DNA of 64,000 nucleotides from Schlegelella aquatica (GTDB lineage Bacteria > Pseudomonadota > Gammaproteobacteria > Burkholderiales > Burkholderiaceae_C), in the NCBI RefSeq assembly GCF_026013905.1, contig NZ_CP110257.1:992001-1056000 (forward strand), read 5' to 3'. Shown piece after piece: positions 35,361 through 46,149 of the stretch. Position 1 is the first letter of the stretch, and every line of letters starts with the position of its first letter. A model generated the notes under the pieces. It was not told the origin of the DNA. It saw nothing but the letters and a program-made list of their open reading frames with translations, and searched no databases. The translations under genes were made by a program, and so were the position numbers.

Positions 35361-37163
35361 TCACGCCGCGAGGGTGCCGTCCGTCGGTCCCTCGTCGTCC
35401 AGGTCCGGGCCGTGCAACATCTGGGCGAACACCGGTTGCCGTTCGGCCAGTTCGTCGGGGGTGCCGACGTCCACCACCCGGCCCCCGGCCATCAGCACCA
35501 CCTTGTCGAAGTGGGCCAGCAGCCCCATGCGGTGCACGCTCGCGACGACGGCCGCATCGGGGAAGGCCTGTGACAGGCGTTCGTGCACCTGCCGCTCGGT
35601 CACCGGGTCGAGCGCGCTGGTGGGCTCGTCCAACAGCAACAGCGAGCTGCCCCGCGCGGCCAGGACGCCACGTGCCAACGCCAGGCGCTGCCGCTGTCCG
35701 CCGGAGAGATTGAAGCCGCGCTCCGAGATGGGGGTGTCGAGGCCCAGCGGCATGTGTTCGAGCACGGCGTCGAAGGCACTGACGTGCACGGCCTCGTGGA
35801 GGGCCTGGGGCGCCACGGGCTCGCCGAACGTGAGGTTCTCACGCACAGTGGCCTCGAAGACCTCCGCCTCCTGGGGAATGAGCGTCGCCACGCCGCCCAG
35901 GTGCTTGAGGCCGAGCGGGGCGACGCCGTCCACCTCGTAGTGCCCCTGCTGCGCGTCGTACAAGCCGGCCAGCACCCGCAACAGCGTGCTCTTGCCCGCG
36001 CCGCTCGGCCCGACCAGCGCGATGCGCTCGCCGCGCCCGATGCTGAAGCTCACCTGCTGCAACCCGCCGCGGCGCGCGTCCTCGCCCGCGTGCTGGTAGC
36101 TCACGCCGGCCAGCACGATGCGCTGCCATTGCGGGTCGATCGGAGGGCCGGCGTCGGCGCGTTCGGGGGCCTGCCAGATCGGCTCCGCGCTCGCATAGTC
36201 GGTCTTGATGCGAGCGAAGTTCTGATAGTTGGCAGCGATCGAGCCGACCACGCCGCCGGCTTGCTGGGCGTACTGGTAAATCATGAACAAGCTGCCGATC
36301 AGCAAGGCGCCCCCCGCACTCGTCGTGCGCCAGGCGAAGAAGACCACCAGCCCCCAGGTCAGCGCGAGCGTGAGCAGGTCCACCGCGCACCACTTCCACT
36401 CGGTGAGCACGATCATCCGCTTGAGCGGCACGAACACCTGCTGGAGCCGGCCGTCGAGCAGGCGCCGCGACGCCTGCTGCAGCCGCAGGCTCATCAGCGT
36501 CGAGACGTTCCCGACGAAATCGAGCAGGCCCGCGGCGTAGCGGCGGCCGGCGTCGTTCTCCTGGGTGGCCAGCCGCATCAGCGAGCGGTCGAAGCGCACG
36601 ATCACGAACGCGATGACCAGGTAGCCCACCATGGCCGCCGCCCCGGTGCTGCCGGACAGCAGGGTCAAAGCGATCACCGGCCCCAGCAGGTTGACGGCGT
36701 TTTGCAGGTAGATGAACTGGTTCTGCGCGAAGTCGAACAGCGCTTGGCTGGCCTGGCCCACCCGGTGCTGCACCTCGCCCGAATGATGCCTGTCGTGCCA
36801 CGCGAGCGGCGCGCGCATCAGCTTGCCGTACAGGGCATCCGACACGCTGCGCCGCACGCGCACGCCCACCGAGCGTTCGAGCACCCGCCCCGGGCCGTGA
36901 AGCGCCCACGCCGCGACATACACACCGATGATCGCCGCGATCCACCATGCGGCTTTCAGGGCGTCTTCGGCCTGCGGTCCGCCGGCCTGCAGGCTGTTGA
37001 TCGCCTGGGCCGTGAACCACGGCACGCTCAGCTTGAGCAGTTGAGAGACGACGAGCAGCAGCATCGCGCCGGCCCAGCGAAGGCGCACGCCCTGGGCATG
37101 GCGCCACACTTCGCGGTACAACGCCGCGACGCCGGCAGGAGGGGTGAGGGGGGTCGAGCTCAT
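35361..37163 (-). CDS. ABC transporter, fused permease and ATPase (exporter half-transporter)
   Basis: A 600-residue half-transporter. Six membrane helices occupy about residues 25-330. The C-terminal ATPase has Walker A GPSGAGKSTLLR near residue 410, the signature NLSGGQRQRLALARG, and Walker B LLLLDEPTSALDP. Such MsbA/LmrA-type proteins export lipids, peptides or drugs as dimers; the substrate is not evident. ATG 37163 (MSSTPLTPP) is chosen because upstream residues derive from the opposite rarA sequence. Its 5' end faces the divergent rarA gene. Confidence 0.9.
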   Translation of the reverse strand: MSSTPLTPPAGVAALYREVWRHAQGVRLRWAGAMLLLVVSQLLKLSVPWFTAQAINSLQAGGPQAEDALKAAWWIAAIIGVYVAAWALHGPGRVLERSVGVRVRRSVSDALYGKLMRAPLAWHDRHHSGEVQHRVGQASQALFDFAQNQFIYLQNAVNLLGPVIALTLLSGSTGAAAMVGYLVIAFVIVRFDRSLMRLATQENDAGRRYAAGLLDFVGNVSTLMSLRLQQASRRLLDGRLQQVFVPLKRMIVLTEWKWCAVDLLTLALTWGLVVFFAWRTTSAGGALLIGSLFMIYQYAQQAGGVVGSIAANYQNFARIKTDYASAEPIWQAPERADAGPPIDPQWQRIVLAGVSYQHAGEDARRGGLQQVSFSIGRGERIALVGPSGAGKSTLLRVLAGLYDAQQGHYEVDGVAPLGLKHLGGVATLIPQEAEVFEATVRENLTFGEPVAPQALHEAVHVSAFDAVLEHMPLGLDTPISERGFNLSGGQRQRLALARGVLAARGSSLLLLDEPTSALDPVTERQVHERLSQAFPDAAVVASVHRMGLLAHFDKVVLMAGGRVVDVGTPDELAERQPVFAQMLHGPDLDDEGPTDGTLAA

Positions 37164-37287
37164 GCGCAGGGAGAATCGGACCTGCGCACTGTAGGGACGG
37201 CGGTGTTGCCGGGACAGTCGAGCCGCGCTGGAGCGCACGTAGGAATTCGCCTGACAGGTAACATCGTACTCCAGGACTTCCATCACG

Positions 37288-38601
37288 ATGGGCGATCTCT
37301 TCGACGACCCCCGGCCCCCCTCGGCGCCTCTGGCCGAGCGCCTGCGGCCACGCACGGTGGACGAGGTGATCGGACAAGCGCACCTGCTCGGCCCCGGCAT
37401 GCCCCTGCGCGCCGCTTTCGAGTCGGGTGAGCCGCATTCCATGATCCTCTGGGGGCCGCCGGGGGTGGGCAAGACGACGCTCGCCCGGCTGATGGCCGAT
37501 GCCTTCGAGGCGCAGTTCATCCAGATCTCGGCCGTCCTCGGCGGCGTCAAAGACATCCGGGAGGCCGTCGAGCAGGCTCAGATGGCGCGCGCCCAGGGCC
37601 GGCGCACCATCGTCTTCGTCGACGAAGTGCACCGCTTCAACAAGGCACAGCAGGACGCCTTCCTGCCGCACGTCGAATCGGGTCTCTTCACCTTCATCGG
37701 CGCGACCACCGAGAACCCGTCGTTCGAGGTCAATTCCGCCTTGCTGTCACGAGCGACGGTTCACGTGCTCAAGGCCCTGGGCGAAGACGACCTGGCCGAA
37801 CTGCTCGAGCGCGCCCGCGTGCTGCTGGAGGCCCCCCCGCTCGACGAGGGGGCGCGCCGCCGGCTGATCGCCTATGCCGACGGCGACGCGCGCCGGTTGC
37901 TCAACACGTACGAGAACCTCGTGCGCATGGCGCGGCGCGCGCAGGCGCCCGTGCTCGACGAGCCGCTGCTCGAACGCTCGCTGGGCGAGCAGCTGCGCCG
38001 TTACGACAAGGGGGGCGAGCAGTTCTACGACACGATCTCGGCGCTGCACAAGGCGGTGCGAGGCTCCGACCCGGATGCCGCGCTGTACTGGTTCGTGCGC
38101 ATGCTCGACGGCGGCGTCGATCCGCGCTATGTCTCGCGCCGACTGATCCGCATGGCCACGGAGGACATCGGGCTCGCCGACCCCCGGGCGCTGCGCCTTG
38201 CCCTCGACGCCGCCGAGACCTACGAGCGCCTCGGCTCGCCCGAGGGCGAACTCGCCCTGGCCGAAGCGGTCGTCTATCTGGCCGTCGCGCCGAAGTCCAA
38301 CGCGGTGTACCAGGCCTACAACGAGGCGCGGGCCTTCGTGAAGAAGGACGGCACGCGCCCGGTGCCGCTGCACCTGCGCAATGCGCCCACCAAGCTCATG
38401 AAGGACCTCGACTACGGCCGCGACTACCGCTACGCGCACGACGAGGAAGACGCCTTCGCCGCCGGGGAGCGGTACTTCCCTGAGGGCATGGAGCCACAGC
38501 CGCGCTTCTACCACCCCGCGCCCCGGGGGCTCGAAATCCGGATCGGAGAAAAACTCGAAGAGTTGCGTGTAAGAAACGAACAATCGCGCAAAAAACGCTA
38601 G
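37288..38601 (+). CDS. rarA: Replication-associated recombination protein A (MgsA/Mgs1/WRNIP1 family)
   Basis: A 437-residue AAA+ clamp-loader-like ATPase acting at stalled replication forks. Walker A is [14 protein letters not shown] near residue 55; Walker B is [15 protein letters not shown]; the sensor and tetramerisation domains follow ([17 protein letters not shown], then [15 protein letters not shown]). Length and motif order match E. coli RarA. It is followed by a hairpin at 38623-38653. Confidence 0.95.
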   Translation: MGDLFDDPRPPSAPLAERLRPRTVDEVIGQAHLLGPGMPLRAAFESGEPHSMILWGPPGVGKTTLARLMADAFEAQFIQISAVLGGVKDIREAVEQAQMARAQGRRTIVFVDEVHRFNKAQQDAFLPHVESGLFTFIGATTENPSFEVNSALLSRATVHVLKALGEDDLAELLERARVLLEAPPLDEGARRRLIAYADGDARRLLNTYENLVRMARRAQAPVLDEPLLERSLGEQLRRYDKGGEQFYDTISALHKAVRGSDPDAALYWFVRMLDGGVDPRYVSRRLIRMATEDIGLADPRALRLALDAAETYERLGSPEGELALAEAVVYLAVAPKSNAVYQAYNEARAFVKKDGTRPVPLHLRNAPTKLMKDLDYGRDYRYAHDEEDAFAAGERYFPEGMEPQPRFYHPAPRGLEIRIGEKLEELRVRNEQSRKKR

Positions 38602-38622
38602 TTTTTCGGATGCCTTGTGGGA

Positions 38623-38653
38623 TCTTCGGGTTAAGAAGGGAAAACCCCGAAGA
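38623..38653 (+). terminator. Probable terminator after rarA
   Basis: TCTTCGGGTT at 38623-38632 pairs with AACCCCGAAGA at 38643-38653 (one bulged C), followed by TTTC. It begins 22 bp after the rarA stop and isolates rarA from the liv promoter downstream. Confidence 0.65.
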
Positions 38654-38674
38654 TTTCACCACCAGCGGCTTCGC

Positions 38675-38680
38675 TACAAT
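38675..38680 (+). promoter_or_regulatory. Candidate -10 element of the liv operon promoter
   Basis: TACAAT is a near-consensus -10; no good -35 hexamer is seen 16-18 bp upstream (GATTTC is the best placed). It would start transcription near 38687, giving a leader of about 160 nt before livH. Confidence 0.5.
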
Positions 38681-38693
38681 CCGCGCCACTTTG

Positions 38694-38737
38694 ACGCCGG
38701 CCTCCGCAGGGATGGGTACATCCCTCGTGGCCGGCGT
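38694..38737 (+). promoter_or_regulatory. Structured leader hairpin upstream of livH
   Basis: ACGCCGGCC (38694-38702) pairs with GGCCGGCGT (38729-38737). Nested inside it AGGGATG (38708-38714) pairs with CATCCCT (38719-38725) around a GGTA loop. GCTTTTAG follows directly. All 16 base pairs are perfect. It stands at the very start of the predicted liv transcript and could be an attenuator, a protein-binding leader or an RNA stabiliser. Confidence 0.55.
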
Positions 38738-38848
38738 GCTTTTAGCAACTAGAGTCGCTGACGCCCCCAACGCGGTCGACCCGCACCGAAGCGGTGCGGC
38801 CTGGCTCTTGCTGTGGCGCCGCACTCAACGTTCGTCGGAGACCGCCTG

Positions 38849-39778
38849 ATGGAAATCTTCCTCCAACAGATCATCAATGGTCTGGTGCTCGGGAGCATGT
38901 ATGCGCTCGTGGCACTGGGCTACACGATGGTCTACGGCATCATCAGCCTGATCAACTTCGCCCACGGCGAGGTGCTGATGGTGGGGGCCATGACCAGCTG
39001 GACCGTCGTCACCTTCCTGCAGGAAGTGTCGCCGGGCATGCCGGGCTGGCTGATGATGCTGATCTCGCTCGTCGCCGCCATCGTCGTGTGCGCCGCGCTG
39101 AACTACTCGATCGAGAAGATCGCGTATCGACCGCTGCGCAGCGCGCCGCGCCTGGCGCCGCTGATCACCGCGATCGGCATGTCCATCCTGCTCCAGACGC
39201 TGGCGATGATCATCTGGAAGCCCAATCCCAAGCCCTATCCGCTGCTGCTGCCCACCGAGGTCATTCCGATCGGCGGCGCGGTCATCACGGTCACGCAGCT
39301 GCTGATCCTGGTGAGCACCGCGGTGATCCTGCTGGGCCTGCTGTGGCTGGTGAACAAGACCAAGCTCGGGCGCGCGATGCGCGCCACCGCCGAGAACCCC
39401 CGCGTTGCCAGCCTGATGGGCGTGCGCCCCGACATGGTGATCTCCGCCACCTTCGTCATCGGCGCCGCGCTCGCCGCCGTGGCCGGCATCATGTGGGCCG
39501 CCAATTACGGCACCGTCCAGCACACCATGGGCTTCCTGCCCGGCCTCAAGGCCTTCACCGCCGCGGTGTTCGGCGGCATCGGCAACCTCACCGGCGCGAT
39601 GGTGGGCGGCGTGCTGCTCGGCCTGATCGAAGCCATCGGCTCCGGCTACCTCGGCGCGCTGACCGGCGGCGTGCTCGGCAGCCACTACGCCGACATCTTC
39701 GCCTTCATCGTCCTGATCCTGGTCCTGACCTTGCGTCCGTCCGGCTTGCTGGGTGAACGCGTGGCCGACCGCGCCTGA
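38849..39778 (+). CDS. livH: Branched-chain amino acid ABC transporter permease LivH
   Basis: A 309-residue inner-membrane permease with eight or so hydrophobic helices. The family opening is present (GLVLGSMYALVALGYTMVYG, LINFAHGEVLMVG), as is the ABC-coupling region around KLGRAMRATAENPRVASLMG. It imports leucine, isoleucine, valine or related compounds together with LivM, LivG, LivF and a periplasmic binding protein. It is the first gene of a four-gene operon with short gaps. The ~160-nt leader contains a strong nested hairpin. Confidence 0.94.
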   Translation: MEIFLQQIINGLVLGSMYALVALGYTMVYGIISLINFAHGEVLMVGAMTSWTVVTFLQEVSPGMPGWLMMLISLVAAIVVCAALNYSIEKIAYRPLRSAPRLAPLITAIGMSILLQTLAMIIWKPNPKPYPLLLPTEVIPIGGAVITVTQLLILVSTAVILLGLLWLVNKTKLGRAMRATAENPRVASLMGVRPDMVISATFVIGAALAAVAGIMWAANYGTVQHTMGFLPGLKAFTAAVFGGIGNLTGAMVGGVLLGLIEAIGSGYLGALTGGVLGSHYADIFAFIVLILVLTLRPSGLLGERVADRA

Positions 39779-39798
39779 CGCCGCAGGGAGACACTTCC

Positions 39799-40887
<1,089 letters not shown>

Positions 40888-40902
40888 GGGAGACGCATCG
40901 AC

Positions 40903-41685
40903 ATGAGCACCAGTGACATCATCCTGAAAGTCAGCGGCGTCTCCAAGCGCTTCGGCGGCCTGCAGGCGCTCTCCGACGTCGGCATCGAGATCCGCCGCGG
41001 CCAGGTCTACGGCCTGATCGGCCCCAACGGCGCCGGCAAGACGACCTTCTTCAACGTCATCACCGGTTTGTACACGCCCGACTCCGGCAGCTTCGAGCTG
41101 GACGGCAAGCCCTACAAGCCGCAGGCCGTGCACGAGGTCGCCAAGGCCGGCATCGCGCGCACGTTCCAGAACATCCGGCTCTTCGCCGACATGACGGCCA
41201 TCGAGAACGTGATGGTGGGGCGCCACACCCGCACGCAGTCGGGCCTGATGGGTGCGATCTTCCGCACCAAGAAGTTCGTCGAGGAGGAGCGCCAGATCCG
41301 CGACCGCGCCCAACAACTGCTCGACTACGTGGGCATCGGCAAGTACGCCGACTACAAGGCCCGCACGCTCAGCTACGGGGACCAGCGCCGCCTGGAGATC
41401 GCGCGGGCACTGGCCACCGACCCCAAGCTGATCGCGCTCGACGAGCCGGCCGCGGGCATGAACGCCACCGAAAAGGTGGTGCTGCGCGAGCTGATCGACC
41501 GCATCCGCAACGACGGCCGCACGATCTTGCTGATCGAGCACGACGTCAAGCTCGTGATGGGCCTGTGCGACCGCGTCACGGTGCTCGACTACGGCAAGCA
41601 GATCGCCGAGGGCACGCCCGCCGACGTGCAGCGCAACGAGAAGGTCATCGAGGCCTACCTGGGCGCGGGCCACAAGCCCCATTGA
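40903..41685 (+). CDS. livG: Branched-chain amino acid ABC transporter ATPase LivG
   Basis: A 260-residue ABC ATPase of the LivG type. Walker A is GPNGAGKTTFFN near residue 45; the signature is TLSYGDQRRLEIARAL, with the Tyr variant typical of LivG; Walker B is LIALDEPAAGMN. It forms the nucleotide-binding pair with LivF on the cytoplasmic side. GAGGGAGA lies upstream of ATG 40903. Confidence 0.94.
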   Translation: MSTSDIILKVSGVSKRFGGLQALSDVGIEIRRGQVYGLIGPNGAGKTTFFNVITGLYTPDSGSFELDGKPYKPQAVHEVAKAGIARTFQNIRLFADMTAIENVMVGRHTRTQSGLMGAIFRTKKFVEEERQIRDRAQQLLDYVGIGKYADYKARTLSYGDQRRLEIARALATDPKLIALDEPAAGMNATEKVVLRELIDRIRNDGRTILLIEHDVKLVMGLCDRVTVLDYGKQIAEGTPADVQRNEKVIEAYLGAGHKPH

Positions 41686-41711
41686 GGTCAGGCAGCGGAG
41701 CAACGACGCAA

Positions 41712-42425
41712 ATGAGCCAAACCATTCTGAAGATCGCCGGCCTGCGCGTGGCCTACGGGGGCATCCAGGCCGTCAAGGGCGTGTCGCTCGAAGTCAAGCA
41801 GGGCGAGCTGGTGAGCCTCATCGGCGCCAACGGCGCCGGCAAGACGACCACGCTGAAGGCCATCACCGCCACGCAACCCGTGGCCGACGGCACCGTCGAA
41901 TACATGGGCGAGTCCACCCGCGGCAAGGGCGCGTGGGAGCTGGTGCAGCGCGGCCTGGTCATGGTGCCGGAAGGGCGGGGCACCTTCACGCGCATGACCA
42001 TCACCGAGAACCTCCTGATGGGCGCCTACACGCGCAACGACAAGGAGATCGAGGCCGACATCGAGCGCGTGTTCTCGCTCTTCCCGCGTCTGAAGGAGCG
42101 GCGCAACCAGCTCGCCGGCACCATGTCGGGCGGCGAACAGCAGATGCTCGCCATGGGCCGCGCGCTGATGGCCCGCCCCAAGCTGCTGCTGCTCGACGAG
42201 CCGTCGATGGGTCTGTCGCCCATCATGGTCGACAAGATCTTCGAGGTCGTGAACGACATCCACAAGCAGGGCGTGACCATCCTGCTGGTGGAGCAGAACG
42301 CCAGCCGCGCGCTGCAACTGGCCAACCGCGGCTATGTGATGGATTCGGGCGAGATCACGATGACGGGCCCGGCCGACCAGCTGCTCAACGATCCCAAGGT
42401 GCGCGCCGCCTACCTCGGCGAGTGA
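41712..42425 (+). CDS. livF: Branched-chain amino acid ABC transporter ATPase LivF
   Basis: A 237-residue ABC ATPase. Walker A is GANGAGKTTTLK near residue 39, the signature MSGGEQQMLAMGRALM and Walker B KLLLLDEPSMGLSP. ATG 41712 (MSQTILKIA) gives the standard LivF length; the longer open frame upstream is livG in another phase. It ends the permease/ATPase operon, which closes with the strong terminator at 42471-42509. Confidence 0.94.
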   Translation: MSQTILKIAGLRVAYGGIQAVKGVSLEVKQGELVSLIGANGAGKTTTLKAITATQPVADGTVEYMGESTRGKGAWELVQRGLVMVPEGRGTFTRMTITENLLMGAYTRNDKEIEADIERVFSLFPRLKERRNQLAGTMSGGEQQMLAMGRALMARPKLLLLDEPSMGLSPIMVDKIFEVVNDIHKQGVTILLVEQNASRALQLANRGYVMDSGEITMTGPADQLLNDPKVRAAYLGE

Positions 42426-42470
42426 CACCCGGCCGCGCCGCACCCAGGCCGGTGCGACGTTCGATCTGAA

Positions 42471-42509
42471 GAACGCGACCAGTGCAACCGCCCGGTCGCG
42501 TTCTTTTTT
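42471..42509 (+). terminator. Strong rho-independent terminator after livF
   Basis: A perfect 10-bp stem (GAACGCGACC at 42471-42480, GGTCGCGTTC at 42494-42503) is followed by TTTTTT. It separates livHMGF from the downstream binding-protein gene, which must have its own promoter in the 86 bp that remain. Confidence 0.95.
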
Positions 42510-42595
42510 CGCATTTCAAAGGGTTGTCCCCGATCCCTGGCGTCGCGCGCATTTGTCACAGTCGCGCAGCCTAGAAACATCCGGAGCAACCTTCC

Positions 42596-43795
42596 ATGAA
42601 GAGCAGGAGCTTGTGGGTCGCCGCTGCGCTGCTGATGGGCGTGGCGGGCGTGTGGGCGCAGCCCGCCAAGCCGGTGCGCATCGGATTCATCTGCCCCTTC
42701 ACGGGCGGTTCGGCCGACTTCGGCAACAGCGCCCGGCTCGGGGCGGAGTTGGCGGTCAAGGAGATCAACGAGGTCGGGGGCTACTTGGGCCGCCCGATCG
42801 AGCTCGTCGCACGCGACGACAAGGCCACCCCCGACGAAGGGCGCCGCATCTCCGAAGAACTCGTCCTCAAGGAGAAGGTCGACTTCACGATCGGCTTTTG
42901 CAACACCGGCGTGGCACTCAAGTCGCTGGACCTCTTCCAGGACAACAAGCACCTGTTGATGGTGCCGGTGGCCACCGGCTCCGCGGTGACGGCGAAGTAC
43001 CCGCCGGACAAGAGCTACATCTTCCGCATGTCGCCGCGCGACACGCTGCAGGCGGGCTTCCTGGTCGACGAGATCGTCAAGCGCGGCTACAGCCGGGTGG
43101 CGATCTTCGCCGACAACACCGGCTACGGCGAGGGCGGCTACAAGGACGTCGAGCGCTTCCTGGCCGAGAAGAACCTCAAGCCGGTGTATGTGGCGCGCTT
43201 CGACATCGGCGTCAAGGACCTGACGGCGCAGGTGGAGGCCGCGAAGGCCGCGCGGGCCGACGTCATCGTCGGCTACACCGTCGGGCCGGAACTGGCGGTG
43301 CTGGCCACTGCCCGCGCCGAGGCCCAGTTCACCGGGCCGCTCTACGGGCCTTGGCCCCTGTCCTTCCGCACGGTGGCCGAGCGTGCAGGTGCGGCAGCCG
43401 AAGGCGCGATGATGGTGCAGTCCATCATCGCCGACACATCCAACGAGCGTCGCATGTCCTTCATCGCGCGCCTCAAGCGCCACGCGGGCTCGCAACCCAT
43501 CGGCTCGCTCATGGCCGCGGCTCAAACGTACGATGCCGTCCACCTGATGCTGCGCGTGCTCTTCCAGACCAAGGGCAACACCACCGGGGACGCGCTCAAA
43601 CAAGCCCTCGAGAACCTGGAACGGCCCTATGCCGGCGTGGTCACCACGCACGAGAAGCCGTTCTCGGCGAGCGACCACGACGCGTTCTCGCGCAACATGA
43701 TCTGGTTGGGTGTGTGGCGCCGCGGCGAGGTGCAGTTCTACTACCCCGAAGACGCCAAGCGCTCGGCCTTCATCCGCCGCAAGTCGGCCACCTGA
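42596..43795 (+). CDS. ABC transporter substrate-binding protein (LivK/amide-urea-aromatic type)
   Basis: A 399-residue type I periplasmic binding protein with a Sec signal cut near GVWAQPAKP (residue 22). The mature N-terminus VRIGFICPFTGGSADFGNS is the Leu/Ile/Val-binding family opening, and the middle has GYSRVAIFADNTGYGEGG. It is the obvious partner for LivHMGF although a terminator lies between them. It is a more distant LivK relative, so the ligand could be another amino acid, amide or aromatic acid. GGAG precedes ATG 42596. Confidence 0.87.
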   Translation: MKSRSLWVAAALLMGVAGVWAQPAKPVRIGFICPFTGGSADFGNSARLGAELAVKEINEVGGYLGRPIELVARDDKATPDEGRRISEELVLKEKVDFTIGFCNTGVALKSLDLFQDNKHLLMVPVATGSAVTAKYPPDKSYIFRMSPRDTLQAGFLVDEIVKRGYSRVAIFADNTGYGEGGYKDVERFLAEKNLKPVYVARFDIGVKDLTAQVEAAKAARADVIVGYTVGPELAVLATARAEAQFTGPLYGPWPLSFRTVAERAGAAAEGAMMVQSIIADTSNERRMSFIARLKRHAGSQPIGSLMAAAQTYDAVHLMLRVLFQTKGNTTGDALKQALENLERPYAGVVTTHEKPFSASDHDAFSRNMIWLGVWRRGEVQFYYPEDAKRSAFIRRKSAT

Positions 43796-43858
43796 CCCGA
43801 GGCGCCGCGCGGGCCCGCGCCCACGCCAAGCCGCACGGCCCGCGCCCGCCCAGGGGCG

Positions 43859-43878
43859 CGGCCCGAGGCTTCGGGCCG
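43859..43878. terminator. Stem-loop between convergent genes
   Basis: CGGCCCGA-GGCT-TCGGGCCG is a perfect 8-bp stem with a tetraloop, placed between the convergent binding-protein and TTT-receptor stops. Neither side has a T-run. Confidence 0.5.
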
Positions 43879-43921
43879 GGCGCGCCAGGCCGAGAGGCGC
43901 CCGGCGCCCAGCACCAGGCGG

Positions 43922-44899
43922 TCAGTCGATCTTCGCGCCCGAGGCCTTGACGACCTTCTCGTATTTCGCCAGCTCGGCCCGGACGAAATCGGCGAACCGG
44001 GCCGGGGTGGTGGGGGCCGGCTCTGCCATGAACGCCGAGAAGCGCTGCCGCACGTCGGGGCTTTGCAGCGCCGTGACGAACAGCTGGTTGAGCCGCTGCA
44101 CCGTCTCGGCCGGCGTGCCGGCCGGGGCGAAGAGGCCGAACCAGGTGTCCACCGCGAAGCCGGAGAGCCCGGACTCGGCGATCGTCGGAAGCTCGGGCAT
44201 GGCGCTCGCACGCTCCGACGTGGTGACGGCCAGCGCCTTGAGCTTGCCCGCTCGGATGTTGGCTGCGGCCGTCGCGAGGTTGTCGAAGTTCAGATCCACC
44301 TGGCCCGACAGCAAACCGAGCTGGGCCGGCGCGCCGCCCGCGTACGGGATGTGCACCATGCTCACCTTGGCCTGGGTCTTGAACATCTCGCCGGCCAGGT
44401 GCCCGGCGCTGCCGTTGCCGCCCGAGCCGTAGTTGAGGCGCCCCGGATTCTTGCGCGCGTAGGCGACCAGGTCTTGCACCGTACGGATGCGCAACCGCTC
44501 GGCCGTCTCGACGTTCATCACCAGCACGTTGGGCACGCGTGCCACGAGGGTGATCGGGGCGAAGTCCCGGATGGGATCGTAGGGGATGCGCGCGTAGAGC
44601 CAGGGGTTGATCGCGTGCGTGGCCACCGCCCCCACGAGGAGCGTCTGCCCGTCCGGCTGCGATTTGGCCACGTAGTCCGCGCCGAGGTTGCCGCCCGCCC
44701 CGGCGCGGTTCTCGACGATCACGGTGCCCAGCGCGTCCTTCACCTTCTCGGCCAGCACGCGCGTCATCGCGTCCAGCGGCCCGCCGGCCGGGTAGGGCAC
44801 CACGATCTTCGTCGGGCGCGCTTGCGCCAGCCCCGGAAAGGGCGCCAGCCCCGCCGCGGCGACGAGGGCCGCCTGCCGCATCCATTCGCGTCGATCCAT
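43922..44899 (-). CDS. Tripartite tricarboxylate transporter receptor (Bug/TctC family)
   Basis: A 325-residue periplasmic binding protein. The signal begins MDRREWMRQAALVAAAG, twin-arginine-like, and is cleaved near PGLAQA. The Bug fold is marked by KIVVPYPAGGPLDAMTR, VENRAGAGGNLGADYVAK and PNVLVMN. These receptors bind carboxylates or similar anions. No TctA or TctB membrane genes are adjacent, which is common for the many orphan Bug proteins of Burkholderiales, so the ligand and partner are unknown. Confidence 0.9.
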   Translation of the reverse strand: MDRREWMRQAALVAAAGLAPFPGLAQARPTKIVVPYPAGGPLDAMTRVLAEKVKDALGTVIVENRAGAGGNLGADYVAKSQPDGQTLLVGAVATHAINPWLYARIPYDPIRDFAPITLVARVPNVLVMNVETAERLRIRTVQDLVAYARKNPGRLNYGSGGNGSAGHLAGEMFKTQAKVSMVHIPYAGGAPAQLGLLSGQVDLNFDNLATAAANIRAGKLKALAVTTSERASAMPELPTIAESGLSGFAVDTWFGLFAPAGTPAETVQRLNQLFVTALQSPDVRQRFSAFMAEPAPTTPARFADFVRAELAKYEKVVKASGAKID

Positions 44900-44959
44900 C
44901 GCCTTCTTCCTTCGTGGGCGCCGGCCCTCGCGCTCGAGGCGCGGCGCTGTGGTCCAGAC

Positions 44960-45991
44960 TCAGTGCTTGTCGGCTTCCGAGGTGAAGGAGTCGGCGTAGA
45001 ACTCCTCCGGCGGCAGCTGGCACTTGGCGACGAAGTCCCGCTGTGCCGACTCCACCATCACCGGGGCGCCGCAGGCATACACCTGGTAGCCCGAGAGGTC
45101 GGGCAGGTCTTCCATCACGGCCTGGTGCACGAAGCCGGTGCGGCCGCTCCAGCGGTCGTCGGGCTTGGGCTCGGAGAGCACCGGCACGTAGCGCAGGTTC
45201 GGCAGGCGTTGGGCGGCCTGCTCGGCCCACTCGTGCAGGTACAGGTCGGCCCGGCTGCGGCAGCCCCAGTAGAGCACGGCGGGGCGCCGGATGCCCTTGT
45301 GCTCCATGTGCTCGATGATGGCCTTGATCGGCGCGAAGCCGGTGCCCGAGGCGAGCAGCACGATCGGCTTGTCGCTGTCCTCGCGCAGGAAGAAGCTGCC
45401 GAACGGCCCCTCCAGACGCAGGATCTCCTTTTCCTTCATCGTGCCGAACACGTGGTCGGTGAACTTGCCGCCCGGCATGTGGCGGATGTGCAGTTCGATC
45501 CCCGGTTGCTGCTCCTGCGTGTGGGGCGCGTTGGCCATCGAGTAGCTGCGGCGCGAGCCGTCGCGCAGGATGAATTCGACGTACTGCCCGGCGTGGTACT
45601 GCAGCCGGTCGTTGGCGGGCAGTTGCAGCCGCAGCACGGCGACGTCCGGCGCCGGCTTGTCGATGCTCGTCACGCGACACGGCATCTTCTTGACCGGGAA
45701 CATGCCCGCGCCCACGACCTCGCGCGATTCGATCACCAAATCGGTTTGCGGCGTGGCGCAGCACGTCAGCACGAAGCCCGCCTCCTCCTCGGCCGGCGAC
45801 AGCGCCTTGAGCTGGTGGGCCCCGTGGATCACGCGGCCCTCCAGCAGCCGGCTCTTGCACGAGCCGCAAGCGCCGTCTTTGCAGCCATAAGGCAGGCCCA
45901 CGCCTTGGCGGATGGCGGCGGCCAGCACGGTCTCATCGCGCTGCACGTCGAAGTTGTGGCCGCTGGGCTGCACGGTCACGGTGAAGGTCAT
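44960..45991 (-). CDS. Plant-type ferredoxin / FAD reductase (CDP-6-deoxy-glucoseen reductase-like)
   Basis: A 343-residue electron-transfer protein. The N-terminal [2Fe-2S] domain has C-x4-C-x2-C (YGCKDGACGSCKSRL) with the fourth Cys in VLTCCATPQ. The FAD domain shows RRSYSMANAP and the NAD domain GTGFAPIKAIIEHM. The layout matches phenol hydroxylase and AscD-type reductases, which pass NADH electrons to an oxygenase or dehydratase. No partner enzyme is adjacent. The ATG at 45991 has GAGGAG upstream, supporting the start. Confidence 0.88.
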   Translation of the reverse strand: MTFTVTVQPSGHNFDVQRDETVLAAAIRQGVGLPYGCKDGACGSCKSRLLEGRVIHGAHQLKALSPAEEEAGFVLTCCATPQTDLVIESREVVGAGMFPVKKMPCRVTSIDKPAPDVAVLRLQLPANDRLQYHAGQYVEFILRDGSRRSYSMANAPHTQEQQPGIELHIRHMPGGKFTDHVFGTMKEKEILRLEGPFGSFFLREDSDKPIVLLASGTGFAPIKAIIEHMEHKGIRRPAVLYWGCRSRADLYLHEWAEQAAQRLPNLRYVPVLSEPKPDDRWSGRTGFVHQAVMEDLPDLSGYQVYACGAPVMVESAQRDFVAKCQLPPEEFYADSFTSEADKH

Positions 45992-46149
45992 GGCGTGATA
46001 CTCCTCGCGCGTCTGGGCGTCTTTGCGTCTTGCGGTGTGGCGGCGCCGACCGTGCTGCACCGGCGGCTCTTACACTGGCGGTCTTTGCGGCGTGGCGCTC
46101 GGGGTCGATCCTTTCGGTCCGATCCGGCCGGCCGCTCCTCATCCTGCAA

